Source: Limnephilus marmoratus (Eukaryota > Arthropoda > Insecta > Trichoptera > Limnephilidae). From it: a stretch of DNA of 64,000 nt. The position numbers were made by a program, and so were the translations under genes. The stretch spans positions 27,764,104-27,828,103 of the forward strand of contig OU862917.1 in assembly GCA_917880885.1 (NCBI GenBank), given 5' to 3'. Positions within the stretch are counted from its first letter, which is position 1; each line of letters starts with the position of its first letter. Positions 1 through 10,712 of this stretch are shown piece by piece. A model generated the notes under the pieces. The model ran no database searches. It saw only the letters and a list, made by a program, of their open reading frames with translations, and was not told where the DNA came from.

Positions 1-925
1 TATACAGTTAGCACACAAAACAGGGTTGCAAGAATTGTTGTGAAACCTTATATTTAGGTGAGTTAAGGGTGCCGCCCTTTTGGTATTATAGAATGGAATA
101 TACATAGTTTTTTCACAATTCAGAGTTAGGAGGTTTTGGTTTAGCCATTCTTTGACAATGGATGTGCACTTATTTGCGTTTTCAGAGACTTCTTTCCATG
201 ATTTACCATGGACTGTGATAGCAGTATCATCAGCATACGAGAATAGTTTTCCCGGAATACTGATATTACACAGGTCATTGATATAAATTAGGAACAATAA
301 TGGACCGATAACTGTACCTTGTGGAACCCCATGTCTCACATATTCTGGTTTACTAATATTATCACCAATTTTTGTACATTGTCTGCGATCAAGTAAATAA
401 TTTGTTAATAGTGACAGACAATTATTTTTAATTCAAATATTATTTAGTTTTCTAATCAGTTTATTATGATTAACGGTATCAAACGCATTTTTTAGGTCTA
501 AAAAGATTGTTAAGCTTTTCATATTTAAGTCAAGATTGGTGTATATATTTTTTGTTAGATTAAATAAAGCGTCATCTGTACTAAGACCTTTTCTGAAACC
601 GTATTGATTTGGGGACAAAAGTGCATTTGATTCTAGAAACTCTAGTACTTGTATTTTAATAATTTTTTCTAATATCTTCGCTAGTTGGGATATTAGCGAT
701 ATTGGTCTGTAATTGTCAAGTTTAGAGATTGATCCAGATTTATGTATTGGTACAATATTGGAGAGTTTAAATGCATCTGGGAAAACGTTTTTTTCAAAAC
801 AGGAATTAAAAATGTGTTGCAAGGGCTTCGAAATGTGTTGTTTAATAGATTTGATAGCGATGGCGCTTAATTCATCTGGACCATTGGCTGTATTTGTGTT
901 AAGATTGTCAATAGATTGTCAACTA
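1..925 (-). pseudogene. Non-LTR retrotransposon reverse transcriptase fragment (YADD), cut by window edge
   Basis: The minus strand encodes a continuous RT domain: a finger region with NGPDELSA near 900, KSGS..NYRPISL near 700-740, the catalytic A box FLDLKNAFDTVNH near 480-510, the PQGTVIGPLLFLIYINDL motif near 270-330 and the catalytic YADDTAI near 220-245. One in-frame stop at 430-432 splits it. The motif order is that of Jockey/CR1-type LINE pols, which copy element RNA at a nicked target. The element runs off the left edge, and its 5' part is missing near 925. It differs in sequence from the Jockey-like family at 19711, so it is a separate family. Clade assignment is inference. Confidence 0.8.
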
Positions 926-1049
926 TAGGCCCTCACATCTAAACAAGTTGGGATTTATAACTAGGCTAACTAGAAATTTTAACAATATAAAGTGTATTAA
1001 ACTGTAATATTTTGCCTACGTCAGAAGTCAACTTTAGAACAATTTTCCC

Positions 1050-1560
1050 GCCTGGAATCCACAAATACAATTTGTACAAGCTGTTGAAAGAATACAAAAA
1101 TTCTTACGTTTTCTAAATTTCAAAATGGGTATTCCAGCAATTATGTTGAACTACAACACTATTTTAAATGATATGAATATGCTCAAATTGTCAGATAGAA
1201 GAATTTTCACTGACTTGATATTTCTATATAAAATTCTAAATGATTTAGTTGATAGTCCGGTATTGCTAAAATTGATAAGCTTCTGGATTCCACTACGTAA
1301 TACTAGAAGTCAGGATTTATTTCAGTGTCGAAATTCTGGGACTAACTACTATGTATTCCTCTTTGCCCAGAATATTAATGAAGGGAAACAATTATACCAA
1401 GTCAGTGGACATCTTCAATTTATGTTTAAACAAATATAAAATATTGTTACTGAGACAGCTCAGTTATGCACAATGAATGCTGTGTATTTCTTATTATTCA
1501 TATGTAATGTAAAAGCCCCGAAAAAGGGCGTTAATAAATAAATAAATAAATAAATAAAAA
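1050..1560 (+). pseudogene. 5'-truncated Jockey-like LINE 3' end
   Basis: An open frame from about 1053 to 1439 encodes the C-terminal pol region starting WNPQIQFVQAVERIQKFLRF and closely resembles the end of the 730-residue ORF at 19711-21903. The 3' UTR ends with GTAAAAGCCCCGAAAAAGGG at 1509-1528 and a (TAAA)n tail to about 1558. The long copy at 19711 ends the same way (GTAAAAGCCCATCAGGGCG), so both belong to one family. Only the last ~500 bp were inserted or retained, which is typical of target-primed reverse transcription. Confidence 0.75.
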
Positions 1561-2184
1561 AGGTTTATAGACACTTGGTCTACCAAGGGACACACCTGAC
1601 TTATTTGTAATCTTATTATCGATGCAATATAAATAATACAATTTTTTTCCGCCCGAAGATTTTATGCGTCATTAGAGATTGCAAGGCCTTCTAAAGTATA
1701 GGGCCTGTACGCTCACCAGCCGTTACGAAGTCAGTGTTACAGTTTAAAATACAATTACAGTTTAAAATAGTCTAATCATTCTGTTTATTTTCTGAACTCT
1801 TTCTAGATTTGTTTTATATGCAGAACAATGATTGTTCCACACTGTTGAATCATATACTTTTGAAACCATTGCCACAAGGAGTGTTTGCTAGACAGATCTA
1901 CAGTCACGAGACGTGTACATTTCTTATAAATAATCTTATCGTGTTAAATGGGCAAATCGTGTTAACTTTTATGTAAAAACATAAAATTTATGTTTACCTT
2001 TTTAAAAACAATTTAGAAATTAAATAAAAATAAAAAAGGTCAAAGCAAAAAAAATCGACAAACGAACACCCCAGTAATAGAAATTATCATAAAGGAACAA
2101 ATGTGTAAAAAAATATTTAAAAATTAATAGATAATAATAATAATCATATAGTATTAATTAATTAATTAATTTAATTATTTATTA
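1561..2184. other. Non-coding AT-rich DNA
   Basis: No gene was seen. Near 2130-2190 the sequence becomes TAA- and ATTA-rich immediately before the first Dong-like copy, consistent with a TAA-repeat insertion target. Confidence 0.5.
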
Positions 2185-3418
2185 ATTAATTTACCTAGAA
2201 ATTTAGGAGGTAGAGGTGTAGTCAAAATAACATCTTTGAAACACAATCAGGTAGAAATGCTTAGAAATTTTTTCCATAGGAAAGCTAATAGCTCAGAAAT
2301 GCACAAAATAATTTGCAAGGCAGATAGAAATATTACACCTTTAAATTTATATGACGAGAATGCCAACATTCTTATAAATACTAACCAGGAATTATTAGAT
2401 TCCTGGTCAAATAAAATTATTCACGCAAAACACTTCAATTATCTCAACCAAACGTATGTTGACAAACTTTCGTCAAACAAATGGTTGAGTATTGGAGAGT
2501 TGAGCGCAGAAATAGAAGGATTTATGCTTGCAATTCAAGATAGAGTCATTAATACTAAAAATTATAGAAAGCATATAATCAAAGATATAAATCAAATTGA
2601 TGATTTATGTAGAAAATGTTTGGCTTTTCCCGAAACTATAGAACATATTATATCGGGATGTTCTATATTAGCGCCTTCCGAGTATACATTTAGGCACAAT
2701 CAGGTTTTAAAAATAATTCACCAAAGTTTGGTAATTAAACATAACTTGATTGATTGCCGTAATGTAGTACCTTATTATGAATATGAACCAAATTCATTTA
2801 TAGAAAATGAATTTTATAAAATATATTATGATAAAACTATACTAACAGACAGAACAATTAGTCATAATAGACCTGATATAGTTTTACATGACAAAATTAA
2901 AAAAATAACTTATATCATTGATGTAGCTATTCCAAATTCCTGTAATATTCAAAAAACTGTTTCTGAAAAAATTAGAAAATACACAGATTTAGGAAATGAG
3001 ATTAAAAGAATTTGGCATTCTCGGACTATAAAAATATTACCATTTGTTATTTCGGCCACTGGCATAATACCTAGGAATCTGATTCAAAATTTAAGCATAT
3101 TAGATTTGTCAAAGAATTTGTATATAAAAATGCAAAAAGCAGTAATTTTAAATACATGTAGGATTACAAAAGATTTTTTAAATATTTATATTGAGGGATC
3201 AGTAGGATTTATAGGTTCAATTAGAAATGCCACAGAGCCGAACCCTCTGATATGAAAATATCTGGAGTCGGTGAATTATATTCCCATTTGGTCTCTAGTA
3301 GGTTGACATGTTGTTCTTGTATTGTTTTGTATTTATAATACTTATATAGTGCAATTGCATAACGTGGATTCACTAGATGATCATTTGGGGAAGTGTATGA
3401 AAGGGTTTAGTTTTTCCT

Positions 3419-3492
<74 letters not shown>

Positions 3493-3534
3493 GGGGAAAA
3501 TTTAACCCGGACATTTAAATCTGGTGCGTATAAA
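2185..3534 (+). mobile_element. Dong/R4-like non-LTR retrotransposon, copy 1, 5'-truncated
   Basis: This copy keeps the C-terminal third of pol and the 3' UTR. The frame is open from about 2190 to 3255. The protein carries a CX2CX8HX4C zinc knuckle (CRKC..H..C, about 2606-2660) and a restriction-like endonuclease signature (RPD..ITYIIDVAIP, about 2870-2935). The ATGIIP block follows near 3056. These are the diagnostic C-terminal parts of RLE-bearing retrotransposons (R2/R4/Dong group). The 3' UTR contains a 71-base T run and ends AAATCTGGTGCGTA, followed by TAA-rich DNA. Copy 1 is joined head-to-tail to copy 2. Lineage (Dong/R4 rather than R2) is inferred from the TAA context and motif set. 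Confidence 0.8.
3421..3491 (+). repeat. 71-base T homopolymer in Dong-like 3' UTR
   Basis: An uninterrupted run of T lies between CTTTTTCCTTC-type sequence and GGGGGAAAATTTAACCC. The same spot holds 80 T in copy 4, T7-CC-T13 in copy 2 and none in copy 3. Confidence 0.95.
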
Positions 3535-3539
3535 TAAAA

Positions 3540-4994
3540 TAATAATAGTAATAAAAATTTAGTAAAAGCAATAAATACTTGGGCAATACCTCTACTAACG
3601 TACTCATTTGGCATAATTAAATGGTCCAATCCAGATTTAGATAGTTTAGAACGATTAATTAGAACTACGTTAACAAAATTTAATTGCCATCATCCAAATT
3701 CAGCTATAGAACGAATTAATTTACCTAGAAATTTAGGAGGTAGAGGGGTAGTCAAAATAACATCATTGAAACACAATCAGGTAGAAATGCTTAGAAATTT
3801 TTTCCATAGGAAAGCTAATAGCTCAGAAATGCACAAAATAATTTGCAAGGCAGATAGAAATATTACACCTTTAAATTTATATGACGAGAATGCCAACATT
3901 CTTATAACCAGGAATTATTAGATTCCTGGTCAAATAAAATTATTCACGCAAAACACTTCAATTATCTCAACCAAACGTATGTTGACAAACTTTCGTTAAA
4001 CAAATGGTTGAGTATTGCAGAGTTGAGCGCAGAAATAGAAGGATTTATGCTTGCCATTCAAGATAGAGTCATTAATACAAAAAATTATAGAAAGCATATA
4101 ATCAAAGATATAAATCAAATTGATGATTTATGTAGAAAATGTTTGGCTTTTCCCGAAACTATAGAACATATTATATCGGGTTGTTCTATATTAGCGCCTT
4201 CCGAGTATACATTTAGGCACAATCAGGTTTTAAAAATAATTCTCCAAAGTTTGGTAATTAAACATAACTTGATTGACTGCCGTAACATAGTACCATATTA
4301 TGAATATGAACCAAATTCATTTTTAGAAAATGAATTTTATAAAATATATTATGATAAAACTATACTAACAGACAGAACAATTAGTCATAATAGACCTGAT
4401 ATAGTTTTACATGACAAATTAAAAAAAAATAACTTAGATCATTGATGTAGCTATTCCAAATTCCTGTAATATTCAAAAAACTATTTCTGAAAAAATAAGA
4501 AAATACACAGATTTAGGAAATGAGATTAAAAGAATTTGGCATTCTCGGACTATAAAAATATTGCCATTTGTTATTTCGGCCACTGGCATAATACCTAGGA
4601 ATCTGATTAAAAATTTAAGCATATTAGATTTGTCAAAGAATTTGTATATAAAAATGCAAAAATCAGTCATTTTAAATACATGTAGGATTACAAAGGATTT
4701 TTTAAATATTTATATTGAGGGATCGGTAGGATTTATAGGTTCAATTAGAAATGCCACAGAGCCGAACCCTCTGATATATATCTGGAGTCGGTGAATTATA
4801 TTCCCATTTGGTCTCTAGTTGTTTGACATGTTGTTCTTGTATTGTTTTGTATTTATAATACTTATATAGTGCAATTGCATAGCGTGGGTTGACTAGATGA
4901 TCATTTGGGGAAGTGTGTGAAAGGGTTTAGTTTTTCCTTCTTTTTTTCCTTTTTTTTTTTTTGGGAAAATTTAACCCGGAAATTTAAATCTGGG
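3540..4994 (+). pseudogene. Dong/R4-like retrotransposon, copy 2, 5'-truncated and frameshifted
   Basis: Starts at AAAATTTAGTAAAAGC after a TAA-rich linker directly behind copy 1, and aligns with positions 6470 onward of copy 3. A 7-base deletion near 3905 and an indel in the A-run near 4423 break the reading frame; the open piece 4008-4445 is what remains of the zinc-knuckle/endonuclease region. The 3' UTR has a short T tract and stops at AAATCTGG without the final GTGCGTA, where copy 3 begins. Confidence 0.8.
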
Positions 4995-7905
4995 TAATAT
5001 TTTGAGATATGTAGATGAAATTGGGAGAAAATTTGGTTATAGCATTCGTAGTAATAATAATGAAAATATAATCAATGATTTATTAGATTTATTAAAACAA
5101 AAATTAGGTGTAAAAGCTAGTAGATTAAAAAGATATAATTATACGTATAATAAAAGAAATAATAATAGATTATTTCAGAAAAATGAGAAAATATTTTATT
5201 CCAAACTTGACGATAAACAGAATATTATTTCGAATAATAATATTCCGTTGCCATCTGAATCAGATATGCGCGATTTTTGGACAAACATTTGGAGTAAAGA
5301 TATAAAACATAATGAGGCAGGTAACTGTATAGAAAATGAAGAACTCAATTGTTCAGACATTGAACAAATGAGTTTTTCTGATATATCGGTTGAATTGTTA
5401 GCCAAAATTATAAAAAATACTCATAATTGGAAAGCCACGGGTTGCGATTGGATACATAATTTTTGGTACAAACGTCTAACTACTTTACATCCTCTTTTTG
5501 CAAAAAATCTTTCAAAACTAGTCAGACAACCTCAAAATTTTCCTAATTTTCTAACTAAGGGCATTACTTATATGATGCCTAAAAGCGAACATATTAATAA
5601 TCCCTCTCAATATAGACCCATTACATGTCTACCGACAATATACAAAATTTTAACCTCTTGCTTGACAGATTTAATATATACTCATTTGGATGAAAAAAAT
5701 ATTTTATCTGAACAACAAAAAGGTTGTCGCAGAAAACATATGGGATGTAAAGAACAGTTAGTTATTGATTCTGTAATTTTAAAACAAATTCAAAATCAAA
5801 AGCGTAATTTACATCCTTGTTATATAGATTATCAAAAAGCTTTTGATAGTGTCCTGCACTCGTGGCTAATCAAAATATTAAACATATATAAAGTTAATCC
5901 AATTATAATTAGCTTTTTGAAAAATATTATGTCCTTTTGGAATACAGATTTGCTAGTTAATTTAAAAGGTAAGAAAATAGTAGTACCGGGCATTTCAATA
6001 AAAAGAGGGATTTTTCAAGGAGACTCATTGAGCCCTCTTTGGTTTTGCTTAGCTTTGAATCCCCTTTCTAAAATGTTAATTAAAAGCAAGTTTGGAATAA
6101 AATTAAGGGTAATACAAGAGAGAGTAGTATAGTTTCACATCTATTATATATGGATGATATAAAATTATTTTCAAATTCTGAATCAAATTTAGAGAAAATG
6201 ATTAAGGTAGTTAAAATTTTTTCAGATGATATTAAAATGACTTTTGGTTTAGATAAATGTAAAACGATCCATATAGAGAAAGGCAAAATTGTAGATGGAG
6301 ACGAGGGTATATTTAGAAATTTCAAAATTAAAAGTATGAAAGGGGATGAGGTTTATAAATATTTAGGATACCCGCAATCGAATAGATTAGATCACACTAG
6401 TATTAAAAATGATATTAGGATTAAATTTCAAACTAGGATCAGAAAAATTTTAAAATGCAATCTATATGCTAAAAATTTAGTAAAAGCCATAAATACTTGG
6501 GCAATACCTCTACTAACGTACTCATTTGGCATAATTAAATGGTCCAATACAGATTTGGATAGTTTAGAACGATTAATTAGAACTACGTTAACAAAGTTTA
6601 ATTGCCATCATCCAAATTCAGCTATAGAACGAATTAATTTACCTAGAAATTTAGGAGGTAGAGGTGTAGTCAAAATAACATCTTTGAAACACAATCAGGT
6701 AGAAATGCTTAGAAATTTTTTCCATAGGAAAGCTAATAGCTCAGAAATGCACAAAATAATTTGCAAGGCAGATAGAAATATTACACCTTTAAATTTATAT
6801 GACTAGAATGCCAACATTCTTATAAATACTAACCAGGAATTATTAGATTCCTGGTCAAATAAAATTATTCACGCAAAACACTTCAATTATCTCAACCAAA
6901 CGTATGTTGACAAACTTTCGTCAAACAAATGGTTGGGTATTGGAGAGTTGAGCGCAGAAATAGAAGGATTTATGCTTGCCATTCAAGATAGAGTCATTAA
7001 TACTAAAAATTAGAGGAAGCATTATAATCAAAGATATAAATCAAATTGATGATTTATGTAGAAAATGTTTGGATTTTCCGGAAACTATAGAACATATTAT
7101 ATCGGGATGTTCTATATTAGCGCCGTCCGAGTATACATTTAGGCACAATCAGGTTTTAAAAATAATTCACCAAAGTTTGGTAATTAAACATAACTTGATT
7201 GATTGCCGTAATGTAGTACCATATTATGAATACGAACCAAATTCATTTATAGAAAATGAATTTTATAAAATATATTATGATAAAACTATACTAACAGACA
7301 GAACAATTAGTCATAATAGACTATAGTTTTACATGACAAAATTAAAAAAATAACTTAGATCATTGATGTAGCTATTCCAAATTCCTGTAATATTCAAAAA
7401 ACTGTTTCTGAAAAAATTAGAAAATACACAGATTTAGGAAATGAGATTAAAAGAATTTGGCATTCTCGGACTATAAAAATATTACCATTTGTTATTTCGG
7501 CCACTGGCATAATACCAAGGAATCTTATTCAAAATTTAAGCATATTAGATTTATCAAAGAATTTGTATATAAAAATGCAAAAATCAGTAATTTTAAATAC
7601 ACGTAGGATTACAAAAGATTTTTTAAATATTTATATAGAGGGATCAGTAGGATTTATAGGTTCAATTAGAAATGCCACAGAGCCGAACCCTCTGATATGA
7701 AAATATCTGGAGTCGGTGAAATATATTCCCATTTGGTCTCTAGTAGGTTGACATGTTGTTCTTGTATTATTTTGTATTTATAATACTTATATAGTGCAAT
7801 TGCATAGCGTGGGTTGACTAGATGATCATTTGGGGAAGTGTGTGAAAGGGTTTAGTTTTTCCTGTGGGGAAAATTTAACCCGGACATTTAAATCTGGTGC
7901 GTAAA
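4995..7905 (+). pseudogene. Dong/R4-like retrotransposon, copy 3, with reverse transcriptase
   Basis: The longest copy. The open frame 5002-6132 encodes the RT fingers and palm: KATGCDWIHNFWYKRL, YRPITCLPTIYKILTS, the A box YIDYQKAFDSVLHSWL and FQGDSLSPLWFCLALN. A frameshift between about 6110 and 6140 precedes the catalytic YMDD (6147-6158), in the next open frame to 6806. A nonsense change (GAG to TAG) ends that frame. Further indels near 7010 and 7322 interrupt the endonuclease domain, which is intact in copy 1. The 5' end is truncated inside the coding region. The 3' UTR lacks the T tract and ends GGTGCGTA followed by AATAATAATAAT, the expected TAA-repeat junction. Not functional as it stands. 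Confidence 0.85.
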
Positions 7906-8399
7906 TAATAATAATCGCGCCTAGAATTGCTAAGAAAGTTTGTAGTTTCGTTTTGGAAACGACTCAGATAGGTCTCATAAATCTTGTGTCTCCCTTTTAA
8001 TATTGTTACTAGATATTTCATGATCAGGTATTTAATGGACGTTTTTTATATTCCAAACACTTTTTTATGTTGAGTCGTTTTATTTACAAATAAATTTAGG
8101 CTACAACTTGATTTAGATTGACACTTTCATAAAAACTTAGGTACAGCCCGGCCCCCACTTAATCTGCTAAAGATAACCTTTTACTAAGACAATATTAATG
8201 CGAGAGAGATTGTTTTAAGGGAATCAGACTTTTTATACCAATAAAAACATGGGCATTACCCTGCCAAACACAACAATAATGAAGTCGGTAAGCAGGGCTG
8301 GTACATGGAGACCTCTAACGGCAGTGCTGAACATTAAGATGCCAATAGGTAATTAAAATTAATTAAATACAGTAACCATAACATAGGTGTCTCTAGTTG
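7906..8399. other. No gene seen
   Basis: Non-coding. A stretch near 7955-8010 (CTCAGATAGGTCTCATA) resembles 44440-44475 and may be part of an old repeat; otherwise nothing recognisable. Confidence 0.4.
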
Positions 8400-9381
8400 C
8401 ATCATTGTTTAAATTCTCAACAACAACTATCATAGTGAGAAATACGATATAAACTGTGGTAGAAAGAGAAAACAGCACACTTTATACTCAAATGTAAGAG
8501 TTAACCATAAAATAAGTAAAATTTACATCTTTACGAAACCAAAGTTTGGGATCCTTTGGGATTTTTTTAATTAATTATTTTTTACATGGAATGCCAAAAA
8601 AGTGAGGTGACAATAACATTCACAATTACATTTCTCTAATAAAATGTGTACCTATGTGAAAAACGTAAGGTGAGCCATTTTTAAATTTTTTCATGTGCTT
8701 TTGGGCAATAAAGGGTATTGTTTAAATGTTTTATCCAGGTCTGACAGCCTACAGACCTTGCCCACGTCTGTAAACTGGATGCGTGTGTTCGGAGGTATTT
8801 AAATAATAACTCTTGTTATTAACGCGAGTCAAAATATATTTACAATGGAAACTTTATGTTACAATAATTTGTACAAGTTTAATATTATTCTTGCATAGAG
8901 GTATAAAGCAGGTAGAGAGGGCGAACACTAGAACCGGAATGAATTTGCAAATAAAAATTGCGTTGTAACGCACCTAGCTGGAGAGTGGTGACCGGTGATA
9001 CCACAGTGCAAAAATGATATTATATGGCTGTTGGCTGCCTCGCTATATGCTTATGAAAAAGTTTTAAAAATGGCTCACTTTTATTTTATTTAGAACTTAA
9101 GAAATAAAAAAATAGTTAAAAGGACACACATGAAAGCTGTTTAGCTCAAGATGGAAAGGAACTCTGAATATGGTTGCGTTACCCAAAAAAAAAGAGTATT
9201 TAAAAAAAAAAAATTATGTGTTTAATTTCTAATAATAAAATTTGAAACCGTATTTCATCACCTTTCAAAAACAGTTTTTAGTTTTCGGATTCATTCACAA
9301 ATACTCCATTATTTCGATTTTAATGTAAGGCGGAAATATTTTGACCCTCTGACAAAGTGTGGTCGAGACTTGAGGGGTTAA
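8400..9381 (-). repeat. TTAA-ended MITE family 'E', copy c
   Basis: Aligns in reverse with 24479-25080 and 32764-33380 and in the same orientation with 44526-44988. Its right end reads CTTGAGGGGTTAA at 9369-9381, the reverse complement of the TTAACCCCTnAGG-type end at 32764. TTAA followed by CCC is a piggyBac-type signature. No transposase ORF is visible. The far end of the element was not defined, so the left boundary is approximate. Confidence 0.55.
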
Positions 9382-9429
9382 ATAAAATATTTATCTGCAC
9401 CTGTTCAATAAACGAGATTTGAAATATTA

Positions 9430-10004
9430 TAATTGATTTTAGAGATGGAACTGCACCAGAATTTGATATTCCAATTAGGTACCCACATTATAAATGTAAG
9501 TTTGAATAGTGGAATAATCCCATCAGTTTATAAGAAATCAATTATCACACCTGTTTTGAAATCTGGCAGCCCTAACAAAACATCAAATTATCAACCTTTA
9601 TCTCTCTTCTCTTTTCGTTGCAAAAATTACACTATTAAAATACACTTCACCAGACATACCGCTCCAAAACTCAAACTGTAAAAAAAAAAAATTAAAAAAA
9701 AATCTTAAGAATGAAATAACATATCAAGTCCTCAGAAGCATTGGTTCCTATTTTTGTTCCTCGGAGTACTGCGGGTGACCCGGAGTATTCCTGGTGCAGT
9801 CTGGGAGAGCCCTAAGTTGACACCCGAAGATCAGTCTGAAAAGCACAAAAAGTGATGTTATCAGAATGTAAAAGTAAGACATTTAAAACAAATGAAGGAA
9901 GAATTATACAATTTGCACATAGAAACATTATAATCTCATAAATAATTAAGAAATCCACTCACACAACAATCCTGCGTTAGATCAAAATTACATTAACAAT
10001 GCAT
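9430..10004. repeat. Tandem-array unit U1, first part (RT fragment plus decayed exon-like segment)
   Basis: The + strand carries a decayed RT fragment (9433-9660; IINVSLNSGIIPSVYKKSII, then KSGSPNKTSNYQPLS). The minus strand carries the exon-like segment at 9725-9835. The same arrangement recurs at 25559, 33573 and 35527. The unit is interrupted at 10005 by a TTAA-flanked element and resumes at 17406. Confidence 0.7.
9725..9835 (-). pseudogene. Exon-like segment B1 (111 bp), decayed
   Basis: Paralogue of the segments at 30977, 33929, 36509 and, more distantly, 18292 and 32138. The acceptor side (TTTTTGTGCTTTTCAG) is retained, but the donor has changed from GTATGT to ATATGT. One in-frame TAG lies at codon 8. 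The product would share the SPAV-R-KIG--ASED core. Confidence 0.55.
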
Positions 10005-10344
10005 TTAAGAGGGTATTACCAGAGAAAACCAGAAATATGTCATTTTTAAATCAGATTTTAGACGTATTGACTCTTTTCCACAAAAAATTATAAATGGATT
10101 TCGAAAGATTGTTCTTTTATCCAGCATTCGCATGTTTTGAATTTTGAGAAAAAATGTTTATTTTTACTACAATAAGGTTATACCATAGGTCGTTGGCAGA
10201 TTTGTTAAATTTTCAAAAAAGATTTTGTATTATAACACACCCTTTTCGAATCATTTAATCACGCAGAAAAATAAATCAATACATTATCTGGGTATCGCAT
10301 GTTTTAGAATTTTAATTTTAGTTTTAATAAAATCAATATATTTT

Positions 10345-10587
10345 TTTTAAATATTTATATTGAGGGATCAGTAGGATTTATAGGTTCAATTAGAAATGCC
10401 ACAGAGCCGAACCCTCTGATATGAAAATATCTGGAGTCGGTGAATTATATTCCCATTTGGTCTCTAGTAGGTTGACATGTTGTTCTTGTATTGTTTTGTA
10501 TTTATAATACTTATATAGTGCAATTGCATAACGTGGATTCACTAGATGATCATTTGGGGAAGTGTATGAAAGGGTTTAGTTTTTCCT

Positions 10588-10670
<83 letters not shown>

Positions 10671-10712
10671 GGGGGTAAAATTTAACCCGGACATTTAAAT
10701 CTGGTGCGTAAA
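10345..10712 (+). mobile_element. Dong/R4-like retrotransposon, copy 4 (3' end only)
   Basis: Begins AAATATTTATATTGAGGG and matches the last ~100 coding bases and 3' UTR of copies 1-3, ending CTGGTGCGTA. It sits inside element C; the matching empty site is at about 51863-51875 in the second C copy. The 3' junction is followed by an A-run instead of TAA repeats. Confidence 0.85.
10590..10669 (+). repeat. 80-base T homopolymer in Dong copy 4
   Basis: Uninterrupted T run at the same 3' UTR position as the 71-base run at 3421-3491, followed by GGGGGGTAAAATTTAACCC. Confidence 0.95.

Noticed and set aside
3322..3629. ORFs encoding poly-Phe and poly-Lys
   Set aside because: They are translations of the T homopolymer in the Dong-like 3' UTR.
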